Numbered from the stretch's first letter, positions 35,511-43,519 are shown. The stretch: DNA of 64,000 bases from Dyadobacter sp. CY345 (GCF_021502725.1 NZ_JAKFFS010000001.1:1364001-1428000); one strand, 5' to 3'. The notes: generated from the letters alone by a model not told the origin. Program-made: numbers and translations.

Positions 35511-35996
35511 TTAGTTTCGCCATTTAAACGACTTTTCATCGATAGCTCGCATCGTGCACAAAACTCCGTTCAAATGATCATACTCATGTTGTAGAAGTTC
35601 TGACAGGCCATCCTGCATTTTCCATTGTTGCGGCTGCCAGTTTTCATCCAGATAATTTATTGTCAAATATTTGTGCCGTTTGACTTTCACGAGCAAGTTG
35701 GGGAAACTCATGCAATCGTCCCACATTTCGAACATATCCTCACTCAGATCTGTAAATTCCGGATTGATAAAAATGATGGGTCTATCAATATTCATGTAAA
35801 TCAATCGCTTCATGATGCCGAGTTGAGGAGCTGCAATCGCTCTTCCGAAATTGTACTTTGACCGGATCTCCTGCATTACGTTATGGAGGTCCTCAATCCA
35901 GCCTTTTACCTGCGGCAGTTCTGTTTCCAATACCGGGTCGCAGACTTCATAAAGCAGCGGATTGCCAAGTTGTAAAATATCGTTTAAGCCTTTCAT
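35511..35996 (-). CDS. Peptide-deformylase-family protein with divergent motif 2
   Basis: 161 residues. Motif 1 reads GRAIAAPQLG (consensus GIGLAAPQ), motif 2 WDDCMSFP (consensus EGCLS) and motif 3 LQHEYDHLNG (HExxH). The metal ligands Cys, His and His are all present, so it can bind metal, but motif 2 has lost the usual Glu-Gly. Such divergent copies usually exist beside a housekeeping deformylase and may act on a special peptide. It sits 16 nt after the GNAT gene in the MNIO cluster. ATG at 35996. Confidence 0.85.
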   Translation of the reverse strand: MKGLNDILQLGNPLLYEVCDPVLETELPQVKGWIEDLHNVMQEIRSKYNFGRAIAAPQLGIMKRLIYMNIDRPIIFINPEFTDLSEDMFEMWDDCMSFPNLLVKVKRHKYLTINYLDENWQPQQWKMQDGLSELLQHEYDHLNGVLCTMRAIDEKSFKWRN

Positions 35997-36012
35997 AAAG
36001 CGGAAAACCTGT

Positions 36013-36465
36013 TTAAATTAATACTTTTTCGAAGCAGACGCTGTTTTCAATTCCGATATACTGGCCATAATTTGGGGTAATTTGGTAGCCGTTCTTTTTG
36101 TAAAATGCTATGGCTTCCGGTTGTCGCTTTCCTGTTTCCAAAACACATTTTTTATAGGACATTTCTGCTGCCCATTTTTCGAGTTCTCTCAAAACAGAAG
36201 ACGCAATTCCCATTCCCCGGCCTTCGGGAGAAGTATACATTCGTTTAACTTCCATCGCATTTTGATCAAATTCCTTAATTGCTCCACACCCAACAGGTAC
36301 TCCATCTTCGAAGGCAACAACGGTATGTTTGATTTTGTCAACTTTATTGAATTGGGAGTAAAAAGAATGATCTTCACCGTCGCGGATTGCAAGGTCTGCG
36401 TCAAGTTTTTTAACAAGAAAAATAAAATCTTCGTCTGTGGAATCTGTGCGTTTTAGGGTGCTCAT
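36013..36465 (-). CDS. GNAT-family N-acetyltransferase
   Basis: 150 residues from the ATG at 36465. The start MSTLKRTDSTDEDFIFLVKKLDADLA is the usual one for this GNAT subgroup; an upstream TTG at 36513 would add 16 residues and is rejected. The acetyl-CoA loop is MYTSPEGRGMGIASSVLRELEKWA, then CVLETGKRQPEAIAFYKKNGYQI. Substrate unknown. Same strand as the upstream MNIO gene (85 nt) and downstream deformylase-like gene (16 nt). Confidence 0.85.
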   Translation of the reverse strand: MSTLKRTDSTDEDFIFLVKKLDADLAIRDGEDHSFYSQFNKVDKIKHTVVAFEDGVPVGCGAIKEFDQNAMEVKRMYTSPEGRGMGIASSVLRELEKWAAEMSYKKCVLETGKRQPEAIAFYKKNGYQITPNYGQYIGIENSVCFEKVLI

Positions 36466-36550
36466 TGCGTGATCCAGAAATTTATCTATGCCAGAAAATG
36501 AATGTTTCGGCAATTTAAGTAAATTCTGATTTGATCAACGGAAGGGCATT

Positions 36551-37687
36551 TTATAAAAAACCTTTCTGCCATTTTTGAGCAATAGCCAAGGCAGTTTCCA
36601 GCATATACGGTTCCCAATTTTCAACTTTCCATTCGGAATGATGCAGCGCTGATCTTGATAATAACTGTCTGGCGTGATCGAAGTTTTTTGCCGTTTCAAG
36701 AATTGAAGACAATTCCAGCTGTTGCTCAAAAAGTGTGAGGTTTTCAAGTGGAGACGGTGCTAAGGATACCGTGTCAATAGGTAGGAAATTATTGAATAGT
36801 TTTTCTGGAAAAGCATATTCTTTGTGTTTGACAATGGCGTTCATTTTAAGAAAATCCTGCTGAAAAGCCAACTGGCTTTCTGTTGAATATAGCGCCGTTC
36901 CCATCTGTTCGAGCACGACAAATTTAAGGTTTGGGCATTTAGGAATTGTTGCTTTCAGAAGGTCAAAAACTTCTTTTGGAACTGTGTCATCGTGCGTGTC
37001 CCGCCTGATTTTTTCACCCCGGGAAGTTTTCCTTTCATCCCAGCTGCCACCTGAAATATGGATCTCACGCACTTTTTCGAGTGGGTACAAAGCTAAAATA
37101 TCTTGAAAATCTATATCGAAATTATGAATCTGGCAATAGAGATTATGGAGATCAAGAATGATAAAACCATTAACGCTCTCAACCAGCTTTGAAAGAAATT
37201 CGCCGTGGTTTTTAACTTCTTCTAGCGAATAAGAAAATGCCAGATTCTCCAAGCCGACAGGGCACTGACAGGCTTCCTGAATCCTCTTCAATCGGTCAAT
37301 ACCAATATCCAGAAAAGTTTTGGTATAAGGGATTCCAATCGGTGCTCCTTTGTGAAAATCAGACCCGGTCATAAATCCAAAATGTTCTGTGATATGATCA
37401 AACCTGAACTTCCTGGAAAAAGTGTTAAGTTTTTTCAGCCAGGCATCTTGCCCGGGAAGCCATTTGCCCGAAAATAGTGAGAAATAAACGCCATGACCTA
37501 CAAGTCTGCCCTCGTTGCCAAATTCTGAAATCAGGTCCGAAAACCACTCCGGAATTTCTTCATACTTGAAAAGTGTGTCAAAAGACCACTCGATCGCTTC
37601 AACTTTTTCTTGTTCGAAAAGCGGGAGAGTTGCCGATAAAATATTGGTATCCAGATTGCAGGCAATGGATGAATAGACTTGCGGCAT
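36551..37687 (-). CDS. DUF692/MNIO-family multinuclear iron oxidase with extra C-terminal region
   Basis: 378 residues. The first 280 or so are a DUF692 TIM barrel with the iron-ligand segments LVGHGVYFSLFSG, DHITEHFGF, VGLENLAF, ILDLHNLYC, EIHISGG and DTHDDTVPKEVF. Known MNIO enzymes (MbnB, TglH, ChrH) oxidise Cys or other residues in short precursor peptides. Residues about 285-378 extend beyond the usual domain and resemble no domain I know; they may replace the separate partner protein of other MNIO systems. The frame opens with TTG at 37696, but the ATG at 37687 is preferred. A 51-residue Cys-ended peptide gene lies 15 nt upstream. Confidence 0.88.
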   Translation of the reverse strand: MPQVYSSIACNLDTNILSATLPLFEQEKVEAIEWSFDTLFKYEEIPEWFSDLISEFGNEGRLVGHGVYFSLFSGKWLPGQDAWLKKLNTFSRKFRFDHITEHFGFMTGSDFHKGAPIGIPYTKTFLDIGIDRLKRIQEACQCPVGLENLAFSYSLEEVKNHGEFLSKLVESVNGFIILDLHNLYCQIHNFDIDFQDILALYPLEKVREIHISGGSWDERKTSRGEKIRRDTHDDTVPKEVFDLLKATIPKCPNLKFVVLEQMGTALYSTESQLAFQQDFLKMNAIVKHKEYAFPEKLFNNFLPIDTVSLAPSPLENLTLFEQQLELSSILETAKNFDHARQLLSRSALHHSEWKVENWEPYMLETALAIAQKWQKGFL

Positions 37688-37702
37688 GGCTATCAAATGA
37701 AA

Positions 37703-37858
37703 TCAACCCATTCCACAAGCAGGGCATGGATCCAGTTTTTTGGCTTTGGCAGCTTTTTCTTTTTCCGGACTTACGCTATCGTTGGAACAAGCGCTTATCG
37801 TAGTAGTGACTACAACCGCTACGGCAACGGCTTGAAGAACTGTTTTTGAGATTTTCAT
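37703..37858 (-). CDS. Candidate MNIO substrate: 51-residue lipoprotein-like precursor peptide ending CPACGMG
   Basis: A 51-residue gene. It starts MKISKTVLQAVAVAVVVTTT, with a lipobox ISAC (Cys24), then a charged linker rich in Lys, Glu and Ala, and ends with DPCPACGMG (Cys45, Cys48). Position (15 nt before the MNIO start), size and the Cys-x-x-Cys end fit a ribosomal precursor peptide modified on its C-terminal cysteines. The N-terminus suggests export and lipidation rather than a classic RiPP leader. Function is inferred, not shown. Confidence 0.75.
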   Translation of the reverse strand: MKISKTVLQAVAVAVVVTTTISACSNDSVSPEKEKAAKAKKLDPCPACGMG

Positions 37859-37902
37859 ATTGGCTAATGGTTTATGTAAACAGTTTTGGCAAAATAATCA
37901 CG

Positions 37903-37960
37903 CAAGAATATGAGGTTGCTCACTCTAAATACAAAGACTCATAATGGCATGATATGGTTG
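37903..37960 (-). promoter_or_regulatory. Putative promoter of the peptide-MNIO gene cluster
   Basis: On the minus strand, TATTCTTG (37903-37910), one mismatch from TAnnTTTG, lies 45 bases before the peptide start, with a TTTG about 21 bases further upstream (about 37932-37935). The terminator at 37985-38014 isolates the cluster from the gene upstream, so it needs its own promoter. Confidence 0.4.
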
Positions 37961-37984
37961 TAACCTATTAGACATTTTCACCAA

Positions 37985-38014
37985 ATAAAAAGCCGGACTA
38001 ACACAGCCCGGCTT
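37985..38014 (-). terminator. Rho-independent terminator of the 38027-38329 gene
   Basis: AAGCCGG (37990-37996) pairs with CCGGCTT (38008-38014), loop of 11; on the minus strand a T-rich run follows. It separates the hypothetical gene from the peptide-MNIO cluster. Confidence 0.85.
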
Positions 38015-38026
38015 GATATAATCTGC

Positions 38027-38329
38027 TTAATTTAAAACCTCCCGATTAAACGTTTTCTCAAATTCTTTAATTGACTTTCTGAGATGTTTATCAGTTAAAC
38101 CGCTATATTGAAATTGTAAAACTCTGGCTTGTTCGGCAGTCAGTTTTTTAAGTTTCCAATATTTTGGGTGGCTTAATTGGATCGGAGGATGGAAGTCTTC
38201 ATCTTTCGTGTCTTTAATCAAAACTTCTGTTTCAATTATAACTTTTACAAGATCTGCGGCCAACTTCCCTCTGGTAATCACTTTCGCCAAACGTCCCAAG
38301 TCGAGGACAAAAACTTTTTCATGTTTCAT
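38027..38329 (-). CDS. Hypothetical protein, 100 residues
   Basis: Not recognised. MKHEKVFVLDLGRLAKVITRG opens the protein; the rest is charged, with Lys-rich helices (KYWKLKKLTAEQARVLQFQY) and no signal peptide, membrane segment or cysteine. Codon use and even length look genuine, and a strong terminator follows directly, which supports a real gene. ATG at 38329. Confidence 0.6.
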   Translation of the reverse strand: MKHEKVFVLDLGRLAKVITRGKLAADLVKVIIETEVLIKDTKDEDFHPPIQLSHPKYWKLKKLTAEQARVLQFQYSGLTDKHLRKSIKEFEKTFNREVLN

Positions 38330-38814
38330 TATTTAATTCTTCAAATTACTTTCCGGACTGCAAAGATATTGATAGAAAAGTTTAGTCGGCAGAACTTAAT
38401 GAAAACTTAATGTAATTTGTATTTTGGAAGATCAATAAAATATTATTTGTTGAAAATGAAATCAACCACTTTCGTTCTGTGTTGAAGATAGGTGCAGCCT
38501 TATCTTGTATGTCTTTTTTTAATCGGGTAAAACTCCCGACAAGTTGAGTTTAGCTTCGTAACTTTTATGTCCGATAGGGACTTAGGCAATAGAAAGTTGA
38601 TCTCAATCGCACAACTGTTATGGTATTGGTAACCATGATTACGAGTCAGGGAAATTATATTTTTCTGCGATTACGTCCGAAGCTTCATGGACCAAATCTT
38701 CCGCTTCATCGTCTTGCGCTAACTGTATTTTCGTAGGAAAATTAATGATCTAAATATCTGATCATAAAATTAACGGCAATAAATCGTCTTAATTAATCAG
38801 AAGATTGCAGGATA
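38330..38814. other. Intergenic region with a short minus-strand gene remnant
   Basis: About 485 bases. The minus strand at 38639-38749 is open and coding-like (includes QLAQDDEAEDLVHEASDVIA, stop at 38639) but is preceded by a stop and has no start codon, so it looks like the decayed end of a gene. Otherwise nothing was found. Confidence 0.4.
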
Positions 38815-39241
38815 TTAAAATATACCCACCTTTAACTTGATCGTACCTTTGGAAGTGGATTCGTGCTCAGGGATGTAGGTGATATTGACTTTACTGTTAT
38901 CAGGTTCACCGTGAAAGTCTCTTTTCAAAGTTCCATTAATATCGCCTGCGGGAAATCGTATGACTTCTGAATGAGTTCTCTTAAAGGTGCCTGCTTTTGG
39001 AGTTTCTTTATGATAAAAGTCCAGTTTTAGTTTGTAATCATCATTTGCATAACCTTCAACCTTGATGATCAAAGCGCTGTTGCCTGACTTATCGGGAGTT
39101 TCCCAAATGTTTTCGGAGGACCCGATGTGATGAATTAAGTGCTCTGTAAGCTGGTGAAAAGTAATAATATACCCCACCCAAAACTAATAATATAAGAGAA
39201 ACTCCGACAAGAAGCCATTCTCTTCTGTTAATCCACATCAT
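38815..39241 (-). pseudogene. Membrane-anchored hypothetical protein, frame broken by an extra G
   Basis: The open frame 38815-39177 begins with GTG and lacks a signal. Directly upstream in the next frame is MWINRREWLLVGVSLILLV, a start plus membrane helix (ATG at 39238 or 39241). Removing one G from the GGGG run at 39172-39175 (written CCCC on the plus strand) joins them into a protein of about 140 residues with one N-terminal membrane helix and an extracytoplasmic domain (for example SALIIKVEGYANDDYKLKLD). A real mutation or an assembly error would both explain it. Family unknown. Confidence 0.55.
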
Positions 39242-39429
39242 TAAAATGTATCATTTTCTTATTGATCTACAAAGTTATTCAATCGCCTTATAAATTTATG
39301 TTAGTTAACAATAAGATAATGTAAGACAGTCTGTTGCGGATTTTGTGAGTTGGTTTTAATTCTCGAATTCAGGTTAATTGATTTGAATCTGATAATTTTG
39401 GGTATGGAAAGAGCAGATATACCACTGTT

Positions 39430-39606
39430 AGCATTAGCGTCGTTAAAGTCGCCGAAGTTATTATCTCTATTTCAAAGCTCGCTGAGCCTCCTCTCCGCCT
39501 TTTGATGGGATCCGATGCGTTACAATTTGCCAACTACAAAATTCAAATGTTACAAGAGGGCGTTGAAGCGAACAAAACGATAACGCTTTCAACCGACTTT
39601 ATATAA
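39430..39606 (+). pseudogene. C-terminal fragment of a short-chain dehydrogenase (SDR)
   Basis: The plus-strand frame ending at 39606 encodes VVKVAEVIISISKLAEPPL, then RLLMGSDALQFANYKIQML and finally ITLSTDFI. This is the usual end of classical SDR oxidoreductases (PPLRLLLGSDA... to STDF). The catalytic and Rossmann parts are missing and a stop at 39379-39381 lies upstream, so it is a decayed remnant. A hairpin with a T-run after it may be the old gene's terminator. Confidence 0.7.
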
Positions 39607-39628
39607 TTTGAAATTAGTTTATACGCAC

Positions 39629-39668
39629 TGAGCTCAGTTTTCAATTCTGAGTTCAGGGTGTTTTTTTA
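39629..39668 (+). terminator. Orphan terminator after the SDR remnant
   Basis: CACTGAGCTCAG pairs imperfectly with CTGAGTTCAGGGTG, followed by a run of seven T on the plus strand. No intact plus-strand gene precedes it, so it probably belonged to the decayed SDR gene. Confidence 0.6.
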
Positions 39669-39716
39669 TACATAAAAAGCCGGGTTTCGACATTTTAGTT
39701 TAATAAATTCAAAAAA

Positions 39717-40454
39717 TCAAAAATATATTTTTTCGGCTTCTTCGGGATACAGATCAATCATCAAATCACTTTGCCAGAATTCTTTTGTTTTGACATTCAT
39801 GGCCGTAAGTTTTCCGTTTTTCTTCACGCCGGTATCCATGTTCCAGAGGTTCGCTGAATGAATAGGTACGGCGCTGCCAAACTTTAATGTGGGTGTATGT
39901 CCTATAAAAATTTCGTTAAACAAGCTTAATCTGACTGGAAAGTGATCAGTGGGAAACTGCTTCTGGTCTTTGAAAATCATCGCCGTTTCCAGCAGTGTCC
40001 GGTCGTTGAAAAGATAGTTTTCATGCAATTCTTTGGCCGGGCCTTGCTGCGAGGTAAAGCCGGCATGAACGTAGAGATTCTGCTGATCGTCAACATAAAA
40101 ACTCCTGAATTTACGGAAAAAATCGCGGTGTTTTTTCTTCTCCTCAGCGCTGTAAGATCCATAACTTCGTAAAGTGGATTGTCCGTCACTTGCTAGCCAT
40201 AACGGATCAGCATGGCCCGTTTCCAGCCATTCCTGCAACCAGACGTCATGGTTTCCTTTCAGGAACACACAGTCAAATCGGGAATCCAGTTCGATCAAAA
40301 AGTCGATGGTTTGCCCGGACTCCGGCAAGCCGTCGACATAATCTCCAAGAAAAATAAGCCGGCTGTTTTCATCCGGCTTGATTAATTTAATGATCTGATT
40401 CAGCGCTTTTAAAGCACCGTGGATATCGCCAATAACATACGTTTCCTGCGCCAT
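39717..40454 (-). CDS. Calcineurin-like metallophosphoesterase (serine/threonine phosphatase type)
   Basis: 245 residues with the phosphoesterase motifs YVIGDIHGALKALNQ, LIFLGDYVDGLPESGQT, FLKGNHDVWLQ and the distal His motifs LYVHAGF and FIGHTP. These ligate two metal ions in PPP-type phosphatases and related ApaH-like enzymes. The substrate could be phosphoprotein or dinucleotide. Single gene, ATG at 40454. Confidence 0.9.
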   Translation of the reverse strand: MAQETYVIGDIHGALKALNQIIKLIKPDENSRLIFLGDYVDGLPESGQTIDFLIELDSRFDCVFLKGNHDVWLQEWLETGHADPLWLASDGQSTLRSYGSYSAEEKKKHRDFFRKFRSFYVDDQQNLYVHAGFTSQQGPAKELHENYLFNDRTLLETAMIFKDQKQFPTDHFPVRLSLFNEIFIGHTPTLKFGSAVPIHSANLWNMDTGVKKNGKLTAMNVKTKEFWQSDLMIDLYPEEAEKIYF

Positions 40455-40804
40455 AATATGTTTAGATGTGATTTAACCAGTATTGATAAAGTAAAATATC
40501 TGTTCCAGTTGGAAAAACTTCCGGTTCAGCCGAATTTTGGAAAACATGATGATTTTTTACCCAAAAAATTTTTATTTCCAGTCCATGAATGCTCTTTGAT
40601 CAAAATCCACTCAGAATGCTGTCATTTATCTTACTATTCAAATTGTTTTTTGACATAAATGTCTAATTAATAGATTCTTACAGTTCTTATAAGTTAGATT
40701 TAAAGAAATAAAATTTGCCGCAAAAGAAAACTTTATATTAAGCCTGACCCTAAAAGTGCTTTACGTTAGGAGTAACTAATAATTGATTTTGAAATATACA
40801 GATC
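40455..40804. other. Intergenic region between divergent genes
   Basis: 350 bases. An open plus-strand frame at 40419-40658 overlaps the phosphoesterase start and looks like chance. No dyad or exact promoter was found. Confidence 0.5.
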
Positions 40805-41962
40805 ATGACCAAACAACTTAATGTCGGTATCGTAGGATATAAATTCATGGGGCGCGCGCACAGTAATGCCTGGCTCAAAGCACCTTTATTTTTCGATCTC
40901 CCAGCCAAACCCGTTTTGAAAATTGCATGCGGCAGACAGGAAAGTTCTTTAAGAGAATTTGCGCAGAAATGGGGCTGGGAGAAAACAGAAACAGATTGGA
41001 GAAAATTGGTTAGCAGTCCCGAAATCGATATTGTTGACATTGCCCTGCCGCAAAATCTTCATTATGAAATTGCCATGGCTGCCGCAAAAGAAGGCAAACA
41101 TATCTTTTGTGAAAAGCCGCTTGCGATGAACAGGAAACAAGCGGAAGAAATGGTCAAAGTTTGCGAGGACAATAAGGTCAAACATTATTTAAATCATAAT
41201 TACAGAAGAACCCCGTCAGTTGCTTTTGCAAAAAAAATGATTGAGGACGGGAAAATCGGACGAATATTCCATTGGCGTTGTACATACCAGCAGGATTGGA
41301 TCGTAGACCCACACTTTCCATTAACCTGGCAGCTGAGAAAGGAAACTGCCCAGGCTGGCCCTCAATGGGATTTGAACTCTCATGCAGTGGACCTTGCGCA
41401 TTTCCTCGTTGGTGATATTGAAACGGTATCTTGCCTGATGACCAATTTCATAAAAGAACGCCCCTTGGCTGATGAAACAACTTCCGGAAATCTCAGTGCT
41501 GCAACTTTGGGTGATCAAATGGGAGAAGTCACAGTTGAAGATGCGGCTTTGATGATGGTGCGTTTTAAAAATGGCGCAATAGGTTCTTTCGAAGCGACAC
41601 GTTTTGCAACGGGAAGGAAAAATGGTTTACGATTTGAGATTTACGGAAGTAAGGGAAGCATTCTATTTGATATGGAAAGAATGAACGAATTGCAGTATTA
41701 TTCTCTGGCAGACGAAGAAGGAACGCAGGGTTTTCGGCTTATCCAGACCACGGAGTCAGTGCATCCGTATGCCGGACACTGGTGGCCAGCCGGGCATATT
41801 ATAGGTTATGAGCATGCTTTTGTGCACGCAGTTGCAGATTTTGTTAATGCAGTAATTCATGATACTGTAATAGAACCGAATTTTTATGATGGATTAAAGA
41901 TCATAGAAGTTCTGGAAGCCGGAATTCAGTCAGCAGATTTAAATAAACAAGTCGTGTTATGA
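40805..41962 (+). CDS. Gfo/Idh/MocA-family sugar oxidoreductase
   Basis: 385 residues. The N-terminal Rossmann domain starts NVGIVGYKFMGRAHSNAW; the family signature GKHIFCEKPLAMNRKQAEEM carries the conserved EKP. The C-terminal substrate domain includes WDLNSHAVDLAHFLVG, with the His typical of the active site. These enzymes oxidise or reduce sugar or cyclitol derivatives with NAD(P). The stop overlaps the start of the next gene by 4 bases (ATGA), so the two are translationally coupled. No signal peptide. Confidence 0.9.
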   Translation: MTKQLNVGIVGYKFMGRAHSNAWLKAPLFFDLPAKPVLKIACGRQESSLREFAQKWGWEKTETDWRKLVSSPEIDIVDIALPQNLHYEIAMAAAKEGKHIFCEKPLAMNRKQAEEMVKVCEDNKVKHYLNHNYRRTPSVAFAKKMIEDGKIGRIFHWRCTYQQDWIVDPHFPLTWQLRKETAQAGPQWDLNSHAVDLAHFLVGDIETVSCLMTNFIKERPLADETTSGNLSAATLGDQMGEVTVEDAALMMVRFKNGAIGSFEATRFATGRKNGLRFEIYGSKGSILFDMERMNELQYYSLADEEGTQGFRLIQTTESVHPYAGHWWPAGHIIGYEHAFVHAVADFVNAVIHDTVIEPNFYDGLKIIEVLEAGIQSADLNKQVVL

Positions 41963-42861
41963 AAAAATATATCACCAGCGTTTCCATCCTTTTTTTCCTC
42001 TTGTCGGGTTTTGTTTTAAAAGCGCAAAAAGCATCACGCACGAAGAATATTTATGCGAAGCAAAATCTGATCGCCTGGTGTATTGTTCCCTATGATGTTA
42101 AAAACAGAGGGCCGGTCGAACGTGCAGAGATGCTTAACAAATTAGGATTTACGATGCTGGCATACGATTGGAGGGAAAAACATATTCCGGAATTTGATGC
42201 AGAACTGGATGCTCTAAAAAAACATCATATCAAACTCCAGGCTTTCTGGTACCACACGGGAGCCAATCCTGAATCTGATAAAAATCTCCCTATCATTCTG
42301 GATGTACTGAAACGCCATGGTGTAAAAACACAGATATGGCTAATGGTGAGCGGTATTAAAGATCTGGATAAAATGTCGCAACAGGAAAAGCTCCTTGCCA
42401 TAGCGAAGCCGGTTAATTATGTTGCAGAAAAAGCTGCCGAAATTGGCTGCACAGTCGGGCTATATAATCATGGTGGCTGGTATGGGATGCCGGAAAATCA
42501 GCTGGAAGTGATCCGGTATCTGAAAAAACCAAACATTGGAATCGTTTATAATTTCCATCATGCTGAGGAAGATATTGAGCGCTTCCCAAAATTCTTTCCT
42601 GAGATACTGCCACATTTATTTGCAGTTAACTTAATGGGTCTGAAAAAAGGCAATCCGGTAAAAGTGGTGCCGATAGGCGAGGGTGACGCTGAGTCAGAGA
42701 TGATAAAAATCGTCAGAGAAAATGCTTATAACGGCCCTATTGGCATCATAAACGAGGATACAGCACCGGATGCGGAGGTCGGGCTTACAATGAATATGCA
42801 TGGTTTAAAGAAAATCCTGAAAGAACAGTCAGATCAGGCAGCACTAAATACTTATAAGTAA
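41959..42861 (+). CDS. Secreted TIM-barrel sugar phosphate isomerase/epimerase-like protein
   Basis: 300 residues with a signal peptide (MKKYITSVSILFFLLSGFVLKAQ). The remainder matches the xylose-isomerase-like TIM barrel (AP endonuclease 2 family): LIAWCIVPYD, LNKLGFTMLAYDWREKHIPE, CTVGLYNHGGWYG and NIGIVYNFHHA supply metal-ligand candidates. Coupled by a 4-base overlap to the oxidoreductase upstream, suggesting joint processing of a sugar or sugar acid; one partner exported and one cytoplasmic is unusual but common in this phylum. Confidence 0.85.
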   Translation: MKKYITSVSILFFLLSGFVLKAQKASRTKNIYAKQNLIAWCIVPYDVKNRGPVERAEMLNKLGFTMLAYDWREKHIPEFDAELDALKKHHIKLQAFWYHTGANPESDKNLPIILDVLKRHGVKTQIWLMVSGIKDLDKMSQQEKLLAIAKPVNYVAEKAAEIGCTVGLYNHGGWYGMPENQLEVIRYLKKPNIGIVYNFHHAEEDIERFPKFFPEILPHLFAVNLMGLKKGNPVKVVPIGEGDAESEMIKIVRENAYNGPIGIINEDTAPDAEVGLTMNMHGLKKILKEQSDQAALNTYK

Positions 42862-42978
42862 TTTCGGGAGTGCACTCATTTTAATATTGTTGCATTGCTA
42901 TAATTTGCCAAAATAATCTGGTCGTAAAGTGACTGTTAAATGTCGTAATCGTACAGTAATAGACCCGGGTCGCGGGCA

Positions 42979-42986
42979 TACCTTTG
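42979..42986 (+). promoter_or_regulatory. Putative -7 element of the SRPBCC gene
   Basis: TACCTTTG matches TAnnTTTG exactly and lies 40 bases before the start at 43027. No clear -33 element is visible. Confidence 0.4.
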
Positions 42987-43026
42987 TTATAGATAATTAA
43001 TAACATTAACCCTTAAAGACATTCAG

Positions 43027-43455
43027 ATGGAAGCGAAGAAAACACCGGCAATCACAGTTGAAGCTTTGATTAATGCGCCAACAAAAAAAGTCTGGGAATT
43101 CTGGACTGAACCCCAGCATATCACAAAATGGACTTTTGCATCCGATGACTGGCATGCTCCCTATGCCGAAAATGATCTTCGGATTGACGGAAAGTTCAAG
43201 ACCACTATGGCTGCAAAAGATGGCAGCATGAGCTTTGATTTTGAGGGCGTTTACACAGATGTTCAAACTTATAAATTAATTCAATACGTCCTTGGTGACG
43301 GCAGAGAAGTAAGTATCTCTTTCGACAGCGAGGATAATGTCACAACAGTTACCGAAACTTTTGATCCGGAAAGTGAAAATTCAATCGAACTACAAAGAGA
43401 CGGATGGCAGGCTATTCTTGACAATTTTAAAAACTATGTTGAAACAGCCGTATAA
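43027..43455 (+). CDS. SRPBCC / AHSA1-family (START-like) protein
   Basis: 142 residues of the Aha1 C-terminal-like SRPBCC fold: ITVEALINAPTKKVWEFWTEPQHITKW at the start and DGWQAILDNFKNYVE at the end are the family marks. Such proteins bind small hydrophobic ligands; no specific role can be named. Single gene with a terminator. ATG at 43027. Confidence 0.9.
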   Translation: MEAKKTPAITVEALINAPTKKVWEFWTEPQHITKWTFASDDWHAPYAENDLRIDGKFKTTMAAKDGSMSFDFEGVYTDVQTYKLIQYVLGDGREVSISFDSEDNVTTVTETFDPESENSIELQRDGWQAILDNFKNYVETAV

Positions 43456-43484
43456 TATTTACGTACATTTAATTTCAAAACACA

Positions 43485-43519
43485 ACGGGTTATTGGTTAT
43501 TCCAGTGACCTGTTTTTTT
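43485..43519 (+). terminator. Terminator of the SRPBCC gene
   Basis: ACGGGTTATTGG (43485-43496) pairs with CCAGTGACCTGT (43502-43513) through Watson-Crick and G-U pairs; seven T follow. Confidence 0.75.

Larger units (their letters stand above)
39242..39716. other. Intergenic region holding the SDR remnant
   Basis: About 475 bases between the broken membrane-protein gene and the phosphoesterase gene. Apart from the SDR fragment (39430-39606) and the hairpin after it, nothing is recognisable. Confidence 0.6.

Noticed and set aside
40419..40658. 79-residue plus-strand frame before the Gfo/Idh gene
   Set aside because: Begins within the phosphoesterase gene on the other strand and has no protein-like pattern.
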